Positions 32,090 to 38,699 of a DNA stretch of 38,699 bases are shown here, piece by piece. The first letter of the stretch is position 1. The number at the start of each line of letters is the position of its first letter. The notes under the pieces were generated by a model, which saw only the letters and a list, made by a program, of their open reading frames with translations, had not been told where the DNA came from and did not search any database. The DNA is from Alistipes sp. (GTDB taxonomy: Bacteria > Bacteroidota > Bacteroidia > Bacteroidales > Rikenellaceae), in assembly GCA_017403125.1 (NCBI GenBank), contig JAFQOR010000013.1, forward strand, positions 1 through 38,699, in the 5' to 3' direction. The position numbers and the translations under genes were made by a program.

Positions 32090-35000
32090 AAGAACAGATA
32101 TAAAGAAAGTAATGGTGATCGGCTCTGGCCCTATTGTAATTGGTCAGGCCGCCGAGTTCGACTATGCCGGAACACAGGCATGTCTTGCATTGAAGGAGGA
32201 GGACTATAAGGTTATCCTTGTAAACTCTAACCCTGCAACCATCATGACCGATACCCATATTGCCGACAAGGTATATATGGAGCCCCTGACACTTGAATAC
32301 GTAGCCAAGATTATCCGCTATGAGCGCCCCGATGCCATTGTTCCGGGTCTTGGAGGTCAGACAGGTCTTAACCTCGCCGTGCAGCTCGCCAAGAAGGGTA
32401 TCTTGGAGGAGTGCGGCGTCGAGATTCTCGGCACCTCGTTCACATCTATCGAGGAGGTAGAAGACCGCGAGCTCTTCAAGGAGCTTTGCGTGCGCATTGG
32501 CGAGCCCGTTATTCCCTCGCGCATCACAAACTCTATCGAGGAGGGTGTTGAGGCGGCAAAGGAGATTGGCTACCCCGTAGTATTGCGCCCCGCATTTACA
32601 CTTGGCGGTACGGGCGGAGGTTTTGCCGACGACGAGGATGAACTCCGTGACGTCATGCGTAACGCATTGGCTCTATCGCCCATCCACCAGGTTCTTGTCG
32701 AGAAGAGTATCAAGGGTTACAAGGAGATTGAGTTTGAGGTTATGCGCGACAAGAACGACACGGCTATTGCTATATGCTCGATGGAGAATGTCGATCCCGT
32801 AGGTATTCACACCGGTGACTCAATCGTGGTTGCCCCCAGCCAGACCTTGGCATCGAAGGAGTATAACATGCTGCGTTCAAGCGCCTTGAAGCTTATCCGC
32901 GCGCTCAAAATCGAGGGCGGTTGCAACGTGCAGTTCGCACTCGACCCACTCTCTTTCAAATACTTTATCATCGAGGTTAATCCCCGCGTAAGCCGCTCGT
33001 CGGCACTCGCATCAAAGGCAAGTGGCTACCCCATTGCACGAGTTACGGCAAAAGTTGCTGTGGGCATGACTCTCGACGAGATTCGCATTGCCAACACCCC
33101 TGCAAGTTTCGAGCCCACGCTCGACTACATCGTAACCAAGGTTGCGCGATTCCCCTTCGACAAGTTTAGCGACGCGTCGAACGAGTTGGGCACGCAGATG
33201 AAGGCTACGGGTGAGGTTATGAGTGTCGGTCGCACCTTTGAGGAGGGTCTTCTCAAAGCTGTTCGTTCGCTCGAAACAGGCGTTTGCCACATCTACCACA
33301 AGAAGTTCGACACGATGTCGGTAGAGGGTATCTTGGCATATATCCGCAAGGGCACAGACGACCGTATCTACGCCATTGCAGAGCTTATACGTCGCGGTGT
33401 GGACCTTCTTCACGTATATGACAACACCAAGATAGACCTATTCTTCCTCGAAAAGTTGAAGAACATTGTCGAGATGGAGCGCGCCGTTAAGGAGAACGTG
33501 CGCAATGTCGAGGTACTCAAAGATGCGAAACGTCTTGGGTTCAGCGATAAGTATATTGGCAAAGTATGGGAGATGACCGAGTCGGAGATATTCCTTCTTC
33601 GCAAGGCGAACAACATCTTCCCTGTATATAAGATGATTGATACGTGCGCTGCGGAGTTCAAATCGGAGGTTCCCTATCTCTACTCAACCTATGAGGAGGA
33701 GAACGAGTCGATAGTAAGCGACCGCAAGAAGATTATAGTGCTCGGATCGGGACCTATTCGTATTGGACAGGGTGTAGAGTTCGACTACTCTACCGTACAC
33801 GCCATCTGGGCAATCCGTGAGGCAGGCTACGAGGCTATCATCATCAACAACAACCCCGAGACCGTTTCTACGGACTACACCACCAGCGACAAGCTCTACT
33901 TCGAGCCTCTGACAGTGGAGGATGTAATGAACGTCATCGAGTTGGAAAAGCCCACCGGCGTAGTGGTATCGCTCGGAGGACAGACAGCTATCAACCTCGC
34001 CAAGCCTTTGGCAGATCTCGGTGTCGAAATTATTGGCACGGGCATCGAGGCTATCAACAATGCCGAGGATAGAAAGTGCTTCGAGGCTATCATGCGCAAG
34101 GCCGGTATTCCGCAACCCGATGCCGAGGCTATAACCGACATCGAGCGCGGTGTGGCAGCGGCAACGCGCATCGGATACCCCGTTTTGGTGCGTCCGAGCT
34201 ATGTGCTCGGTGGTCGTGCCATGCAGATTGTTTCGAACGAGGAGGCTCTGCGCCACTATCTGAAAACAGCTGTTGAGGTAAACGAAGACCAACCCGTGTT
34301 GGTTGATAAGTATATCATGGGCAAGGAGTTGGAGGTAGATGCAATCTGTGACGGCAAGGATGTCTTCATCCCCGGCATCATGGAGCATGTCGAGCGTACC
34401 GGTATCCACTCGGGCGACTCGATAAGCGTATATCCCACGTTCAGCGTGAGCCAGAAGGTTAAAGAGACCATTATCGACTATACCATCCGTTTAGGTAAGG
34501 AGATAGGCATCATAGGTCTCTACAACATTCAGTTTATTGCCGACGACAACGATATGGTCTATGTTATCGAGGTAAACCCGCGTTCGTCGCGTACCGTACC
34601 ATTCCTCTCAAAGGCTACGGGCGTGCCTATGGCAAATATCGCAACCAACGTGATGCTCGGCAAGTCGCTTAAAGAGCAAGGCGTAGATAAGGTTATTGCA
34701 GATGAGAAGAGACGTTGGTATGTTAAGACCCCGGCATTCTCATTCGCCAAGATTCGTGGCGTCGATTCATACCTATCGCCCGAGATGAAATCTACGGGTG
34801 AGGCTATCGGCTATGACAGTTCGTTGCGACGTGCGCTCTACAAGTCGTTGCAGTCGTCGGGCATGACCATTGCAAACTATGGCACGATATTCCTATCGAT
34901 TGCCGATGCAGATAAGCCACGCGCACTTCCGCTTATACAACGCTTCTACGAGCTCGGATTCAACATCGAGGCTACGAGCGGTACGGCAAAATATCTGCGT

Positions 35001-35264
35001 GAAAATGGTATTCGCACACGCATGCTCAAAAAGCTCAGCGAGGGATCGACAGAGATTTTCGACTCGATACGCAAGGGTCACGTAAACTATGTTATCAACA
35101 CTATCGATATAAACCAGCATAGCGCACGTCTTGATGGCTACGACATTCGTCGTTGCGCCGTCGAGAACAACGTTACTATATTTACCGCCTTGGAGACTGT
35201 GAGCGTATTGCTCGACGTCTTGGAGGAGATTACGCTGGGTGTATCGACCATCGACGCAGAATAA
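32082..35264 (+). CDS. carB: Carbamoyl-phosphate synthetase large subunit
   Basis: 1060 aa, close to the E. coli length of 1073. It makes carbamoyl phosphate from bicarbonate, ammonia and two ATP. Two homologous ATP-grasp halves are visible, each opening with a VxGSGPIxIGQxxEFDY motif (about residues 11-25 and 545-560) and each holding [13 protein letters not shown] or [12 protein letters not shown] and EVNPRxSRS/T motifs. A C-terminal MGS-like allosteric domain ([16 protein letters not shown] onward) is the site where UMP, IMP or ornithine act in relatives. The carA stop lies inside its start region, and it overlaps pyrK by 1 nt (TAATG). Confidence 0.97.
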   Translation: MPKRTDIKKVMVIGSGPIVIGQAAEFDYAGTQACLALKEEDYKVILVNSNPATIMTDTHIADKVYMEPLTLEYVAKIIRYERPDAIVPGLGGQTGLNLAVQLAKKGILEECGVEILGTSFTSIEEVEDRELFKELCVRIGEPVIPSRITNSIEEGVEAAKEIGYPVVLRPAFTLGGTGGGFADDEDELRDVMRNALALSPIHQVLVEKSIKGYKEIEFEVMRDKNDTAIAICSMENVDPVGIHTGDSIVVAPSQTLASKEYNMLRSSALKLIRALKIEGGCNVQFALDPLSFKYFIIEVNPRVSRSSALASKASGYPIARVTAKVAVGMTLDEIRIANTPASFEPTLDYIVTKVARFPFDKFSDASNELGTQMKATGEVMSVGRTFEEGLLKAVRSLETGVCHIYHKKFDTMSVEGILAYIRKGTDDRIYAIAELIRRGVDLLHVYDNTKIDLFFLEKLKNIVEMERAVKENVRNVEVLKDAKRLGFSDKYIGKVWEMTESEIFLLRKANNIFPVYKMIDTCAAEFKSEVPYLYSTYEEENESIVSDRKKIIVLGSGPIRIGQGVEFDYSTVHAIWAIREAGYEAIIINNNPETVSTDYTTSDKLYFEPLTVEDVMNVIELEKPTGVVVSLGGQTAINLAKPLADLGVEIIGTGIEAINNAEDRKCFEAIMRKAGIPQPDAEAITDIERGVAAATRIGYPVLVRPSYVLGGRAMQIVSNEEALRHYLKTAVEVNEDQPVLVDKYIMGKELEVDAICDGKDVFIPGIMEHVERTGIHSGDSISVYPTFSVSQKVKETIIDYTIRLGKEIGIIGLYNIQFIADDNDMVYVIEVNPRSSRTVPFLSKATGVPMANIATNVMLGKSLKEQGVDKVIADEKRRWYVKTPAFSFAKIRGVDSYLSPEMKSTGEAIGYDSSLRRALYKSLQSSGMTIANYGTIFLSIADADKPRALPLIQRFYELGFNIEATSGTAKYLRENGIRTRMLKKLSEGSTEIFDSIRKGHVNYVINTIDINQHSARLDGYDIRRCAVENNVTIFTALETVSVLLDVLEEITLGVSTIDAE

Positions 35265-36004
35265 TGTATAAGAAGGGAGTATATAGAATCGTCAGCAACG
35301 TCGCTCTAACACCTACGGTTTACCGTATGGTGTTGGAGGGCGACACGCAACATATTACCCACTCGGGACAATTCATCAACATAGAACTTACCGGAAAGTT
35401 CCTCCGTCGCCCCATCTCTGTTTCGGACTACGACGATAAGAGCATAACCATCATCTATAAGGTGGTAGGCAGTGGCACAAGTCAGATGCAGCAGATGCAG
35501 CCCGGCACCGAGCTCGATATTCTCACGGGCTTGGGCAACGGTTTTTCGACCGAAAACAACGCACAGCGTCCACTCTTGGTTGGCGGAGGTGTTGGTGTTC
35601 CACCACTCTTCAACCTCTGCAAAAGGCTTATTGCGGAGGGCAAAAGTCCCATGGTCATCATAGGCTTTAACACAGCCGATGAGGTATTCTACTTTAACGA
35701 ATTCAGAGCCTTGGGCGTCGATGTATTCTGTTCGACCGCCGATGGTTCGGTTGGCACCAAAGGCTTTGTTACAGACGCAATTAAAGAACACAACCTCACG
35801 TTCGACTACATCTATGCTTGCGGTCCTATTCCCATGCTCAAAGCACTATACGACTCAACGAATGTAGATGCCGAGTTCAGCTTCGAGGAGCGCATGGGTT
35901 GTGGCTTTGGAGCATGCATGGGATGCTCATGCAAAACCAAATATGGCAACAAGCGCATTTGTAAGGACGGTCCGGTACTTAAACGTGAAGAGATAATATG
36001 GTAA
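35264..36004 (+). CDS. pyrK: Dihydroorotate dehydrogenase B electron-transfer subunit
   Basis: 246 aa ferredoxin-reductase-like protein that passes electrons from dihydroorotate, through PyrD-bound FMN, to NAD+ via FAD and a [2Fe-2S] cluster. FAD binding is marked by LRRPISVSDYD (residues 48-56) and nucleotide binding by LLVGGGVGVPPLFNL (104-118). The cluster ligands are Cys213, Cys218, Cys221 and Cys233 in CGFGACMGC and RICKDGPV. I start at the ATG of the TAATG overlap with carB, because the frame upstream is antiparallel to family sequence and lies inside carB. It overlaps pyrD by 7 nt. Confidence 0.95.
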   Translation: MYKKGVYRIVSNVALTPTVYRMVLEGDTQHITHSGQFINIELTGKFLRRPISVSDYDDKSITIIYKVVGSGTSQMQQMQPGTELDILTGLGNGFSTENNAQRPLLVGGGVGVPPLFNLCKRLIAEGKSPMVIIGFNTADEVFYFNEFRALGVDVFCSTADGSVGTKGFVTDAIKEHNLTFDYIYACGPIPMLKALYDSTNVDAEFSFEERMGCGFGACMGCSCKTKYGNKRICKDGPVLKREEIIW

Positions 36005-36915
36005 AATACGACACTTCGGTCGAGCTTTGCGGCATTAAGCTCGACAACCCTATAATCCCCGCGAGCGGCACCTTTGGCTTTGGTAGGGAGTTTGCCGAGT
36101 ACTACGACTTGGATTGCTTGGGCGCCATATCGTTCAAGGGCACCACACGTGAGGCTCGCTTCGGTAATCCAACACCCCGTATCGCAGAGTGCACATCGGG
36201 TATGATTAACTCGGTAGGCTTGCAAAATCCGGGTATCGACAAAGTTATCTCGGAGGAGCTACCCCACCTCCGCCAGATATTCCACAAACCTATCGTTGCC
36301 AACATCAGCGGTTTCTCGTTGGATGAGTATGAGGAGTGCTGTGCAAAAATAGACAAAGAGGAGCAGGTCGAGATTATCGAGGTAAATGTATCGTGTCCGA
36401 ATGTCCACAATGGAGGCATGAGCTTTGGTACACAACCCGAATCGGCCGTCGAGGTTACACGTCGTGTCAAGAGCGTAACTACCAAGCCTGTATTCATAAA
36501 GTTGAGCCCCAATGTTACCGACATAGTAGCCATTGCCCGTGCGTGCGAGGATGCAGGCGCCGACGGCATCTGTCTAATCAATACGATGCTCGGTATGCGC
36601 ATCGACACCATGCGTCGTCGTCCGGTTATCGCCAACAAGATGGGTGGTTTTTCGGGTGATGCAATCTTCCCCATTGCAGTGCGCATGGTATATCAGGTTA
36701 GCAACGCCTGCCAGATTCCCGTTATGGGTTGTGGTGGCGTGAGCTCTGCATCGAACGTCATAGAGATGATGATGGCGGGTGCAACAGCCGTTCAGGTAGG
36801 CGCAGCAAACCTTAAAAATCCCTACGCAGCAAAAGAGATTATCGAGGCTCTACCCAAAGAGATGGAGCGACTCGGCATCGAGCGTCTGCGCGACATTATT
36901 GGAGTTGTAAAGTAG
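35998..36915 (+). CDS. pyrD: Dihydroorotate dehydrogenase, class 1B catalytic subunit
   Basis: 305 aa FMN enzyme oxidising dihydroorotate to orotate. The N-terminal [18 protein letters not shown], the catalytic-loop Cys in [16 protein letters not shown], the KLSPNVTD strand and the FMN-phosphate site [19 protein letters not shown] are intact. The cysteine in the loop and the pyrK partner identify the NAD-dependent class 1B enzyme. It overlaps pyrK by 7 nt and is 28 nt before pyrF. Confidence 0.96.
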   Translation: MVKYDTSVELCGIKLDNPIIPASGTFGFGREFAEYYDLDCLGAISFKGTTREARFGNPTPRIAECTSGMINSVGLQNPGIDKVISEELPHLRQIFHKPIVANISGFSLDEYEECCAKIDKEEQVEIIEVNVSCPNVHNGGMSFGTQPESAVEVTRRVKSVTTKPVFIKLSPNVTDIVAIARACEDAGADGICLINTMLGMRIDTMRRRPVIANKMGGFSGDAIFPIAVRMVYQVSNACQIPVMGCGGVSSASNVIEMMMAGATAVQVGAANLKNPYAAKEIIEALPKEMERLGIERLRDIIGVVK

Positions 36916-36943
36916 CATAAAACTAAAAAAACAAGATTATAAC

Positions 36944-37645
36944 ATGAGTAAGAGAGATGTAATTATTGCATGCGATTTCAGCAGCAAGGAGCAGACATTA
37001 ACCTTTCTTGATAAGTTCACAGGACGCAAGCCCTTCGTGAAGATTGGCATGGAGCTCTTCTATGCCGAGGGTCCCGAGATTGTTCGCACAATCAAGGCTC
37101 GCGGTCACCGTATCTTCCTCGACCTAAAACTTCACGATATTCCCAACACCGTAAAGAAGGCTATGTCGGTACTTCGCAATTTGGATGTAGATATGACCAA
37201 CGTTCACGCTGCCGGCACAGTAGATATGATGCGTGCAGCCATCGAGGGTCTTACACGCGAGGATGGCACACGTCCACTGCTTATTGCCGTAACGCAGCTT
37301 ACCTCGACTTCGGAGGAGCGCATGCAGAAGGAGCTTCTTATCGGAGCCTCGATTAACGACACTATCGTTAAGTATGCCGAGAACGCAAAACTTGCGGGGT
37401 TGGATGGCGTTGTATGCTCTCCATTGGAGGCCGCCATGGTCAAGGATGCTTGTGGCAAAGAGTTTATGACCGTAACTCCCGGTGTTCGCTTTGCCGATGG
37501 CGACGTGGGCGACCAGGTGCGTGTAACAACCCCCGAGCGTGCAAAGGAGATAGGCTCCGACTTTATTGTCGTAGGTCGCCCCATCACTGCTGCTGCTGAC
37601 CCCGTTGCAGCGTATGAGCGTTGCATGCGCGAGTTTGCAGAGTAG
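36944..37645 (+). CDS. pyrF: Orotidine 5'-phosphate decarboxylase
   Basis: 233 aa, the short class I enzyme converting OMP to UMP, last step of the pathway. The catalytic DxKxxD array is Asp60, Lys62, Asp65 in [26 protein letters not shown] and the phosphate-binding [18 protein letters not shown] near the C-terminus are typical. It lies 35 nt before pyrE. Confidence 0.97.
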   Translation: MSKRDVIIACDFSSKEQTLTFLDKFTGRKPFVKIGMELFYAEGPEIVRTIKARGHRIFLDLKLHDIPNTVKKAMSVLRNLDVDMTNVHAAGTVDMMRAAIEGLTREDGTRPLLIAVTQLTSTSEERMQKELLIGASINDTIVKYAENAKLAGLDGVVCSPLEAAMVKDACGKEFMTVTPGVRFADGDVGDQVRVTTPERAKEIGSDFIVVGRPITAAADPVAAYERCMREFAE

Positions 37646-37680
37646 CAAAAGAGTATATTAACACCCTAAATAACTGAATT

Positions 37681-38310
37681 ATGGAAAAGAAAATTGCAAA
37701 AGACCTTCTCTCGATAGGCGCAGTATTTTTGCGCCCCGAACAACCCTTTACGTGGGCAAGCGGCATCAAGAGCCCCATCTATTGTGACAATCGTCTTACC
37801 CTCACTGCCCCCGAGGTTCGCAACCATGTGGAGGAGGGCTTGGCAGAGCTTATTCGCAAACACTACCCCGAGGTTGAGGTGTTGATGGGTACATCTACGG
37901 CAGGTATTGCCCATGCCGCAATCACCGCAACAATTCTCGACCTACCTATGGGATATGTTCGCTCTGGCTCGAAGGACCACGGCCGTGGTAACCAGATTGA
38001 GGGCAAGTTGGAGAAGGGACAGAAGGTTGTTGTTGTCGAGGATCTTATCTCTACGGCAGGTAGCTGTATCGAGGTTGTCGAGGCTTTGCGTAGTGCCGGT
38101 GCCGAAGTACTTGGCATTGTGAGCATCTTCACATACGGCATGCAGAAGGGTCTGGATCGCTTGGCGGCAGCAAATGCCAAGAACTACTCGTTGTCAAATC
38201 TCGACGCATTGGTGGAGGTTGCAGCCGACGAGGGCTACATCAAGGCAGAGGATAAGGAGCGCATCCTAAAATTCCGCAGCAACCCCTCTGACGAGAGCTG
38301 GATTAAGTAA
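37681..38310 (+). CDS. pyrE: Orotate phosphoribosyltransferase
   Basis: 209 aa type I phosphoribosyltransferase joining orotate to PRPP. The PRPP-binding motif is [13 protein letters not shown] (residues 116-128), and the [16 protein letters not shown] substrate segment and [15 protein letters not shown] flexible loop are present. The stop is followed by an 81-nt gap with a long hairpin before pyrB. Confidence 0.96.
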   Translation: MEKKIAKDLLSIGAVFLRPEQPFTWASGIKSPIYCDNRLTLTAPEVRNHVEEGLAELIRKHYPEVEVLMGTSTAGIAHAAITATILDLPMGYVRSGSKDHGRGNQIEGKLEKGQKVVVVEDLISTAGSCIEVVEALRSAGAEVLGIVSIFTYGMQKGLDRLAAANAKNYSLSNLDALVEVAADEGYIKAEDKERILKFRSNPSDESWIK

Positions 38311-38333
38311 TTTAATTTCGACACTTACAACTT

Positions 38334-38371
38334 CGCCAACCCCATATCGCCACACGAATATGGAGTTGGCG
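38334..38371 (+). other. Long stem-loop between pyrE and pyrB
   Basis: A 14-bp stem with one mismatch (38334-38347 with 38358-38371) and a 10-nt loop, with no T-run after it. It begins 24 nt after the pyrE stop and ends 20 nt before pyrB. It may slow or stop transcription, mark an RNase site or stabilise the upstream mRNA; which one is not visible. Confidence 0.7.
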
Positions 38372-38391
38372 CGGTAGAATCACAACAGATT

Positions 38392-38699
38392 ATGAAACAC
38401 CTGATTGACCCCACCGACCTATCGGTACAGGAGATTAGCGATATCATCGCCCTGGCGGAGGATATCATAGCCAACCGAGAGCAATATAGCGACGCATGTC
38501 GTGGCAAGAAGCTCGCAACACTCTTCTACGAGCCGAGCACACGCACGAGATTAAGCTTTACGGCGGCTATGATGGAGCTTGGAGGCGACGTCCTTGGCTT
38601 TGCCGATGCACGCTCGTCGTCGGTATCGAAGGGCGAGACGGTGCAGGATACCACACGTGTTATCAACTGCTTTGCCGACATCATCGCCATGCGCCACCG
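38392..38699 (+). CDS. pyrB: Aspartate carbamoyltransferase catalytic chain (5' part, cut by window edge)
   Basis: At least 102 codons are present and the frame runs off the window. It transfers carbamoyl from carbamoyl phosphate to aspartate, the committed step of UMP synthesis. The carbamoyl-phosphate-binding motif STRTR lies at residues 49-53 in FYEPSTRTRLSF, and SSSVSKGE carries the second active-site lysine (Lys80). The MKHLIDPTDLS start fits the family. It completes the set of pyrimidine genes; whether pyrI follows cannot be seen. Confidence 0.93.
   Translation, partial: MKHLIDPTDLSVQEISDIIALAEDIIANREQYSDACRGKKLATLFYEPSTRTRLSFTAAMMELGGDVLGFADARSSSVSKGETVQDTTRVINCFADIIAMRH

Noticed and set aside
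1-38699. CRISPR arrays, insertion sequences, prophage genes, rRNA or tRNA genes
   Set aside because: No regularly spaced repeats, transposase or integrase motifs, or structural RNA signatures were seen.

Overview
This window is chromosomal DNA from a member of the Bacteroidales (Bacteroidota). The evidence is that several genes are preceded by the Bacteroidota promoter signature (a TTG/TTTG -33 element about 20 nt upstream of a TAnnTTTG -7 element), that it carries BACON-domain lipoproteins and a BspA-type leucine-rich-repeat protein, and that Shine-Dalgarno sequences are mostly absent. MqnA, a futalosine-route menaquinone enzyme, and the general gene set would fit a Rikenellaceae/Alistipes-like gut anaerobe, but I cannot fix the genus from sequence alone. 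There are no rRNA or tRNA genes, CRISPR arrays, insertion sequences or phage genes that I can see.

Layout. (1) 341-3669, + strand: three cell-envelope genes, namely a small lipoprotein, a predicted outer-membrane barrel protein with a charged coiled coil, and a BACON/LRR surface lipoprotein with a recent 270-bp tandem duplication and a C9 tract. (2) 3921-9558, + strand: a compact nucleotide-sugar operon (dihydroorotate-dehydrogenase-like protein, UDP-glucose dehydrogenase, rfbA, rfbC, rfbD, rfbB) supplying UDP-glucuronate and dTDP-L-rhamnose. (3) 9734-15884: single genes (ribosomal protein L31 type B, a BACON lipoprotein bracketed by two copies of a 77-bp structured repeat, a PAP2 phosphatase, mqnA, corA) and a small toxin-like kinase gene overlapping a 52-codon ORF. 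(4) 16056-29115, - strand: a ten-gene purine operon, purE-purL-purC-purF-purM-purN-purH-purD-folD-purB. It encodes every step from PRPP to IMP apart from PurK, plus FolD to supply formyl-folate. (5) 29687 to the end of the window, + strand: a pyrimidine operon, pyrC-carA-carB-pyrK-pyrD-pyrF-pyrE-pyrB (pyrB cut by the window edge), encoding all of de novo UMP synthesis.

The purine and pyrimidine operons diverge from one 571-bp region, and this is the most interesting part of the window. Each transcript appears to begin with a short leader ORF whose stop codon lies 1-5 nt before an intrinsic terminator that stands in front of the first enzyme gene. The pyrimidine leader is U-rich just before its terminator, as in the UTP-sensing pyrBI attenuator of enteric bacteria. 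The purine leader is G/U-rich and C-poor there, and it also holds a long upstream segment able to pair with the 5' arm of the terminator, giving a full set of competing structures. I infer two paired transcription attenuators controlling IMP and UMP synthesis.

A second notable point is that CarA, the glutaminase subunit of carbamoyl-phosphate synthetase, has lost all three catalytic residues (Cys to Asp, His to Gln, Glu to Asp) while the rest of the protein is intact. This suggests an enzyme that uses free ammonia.
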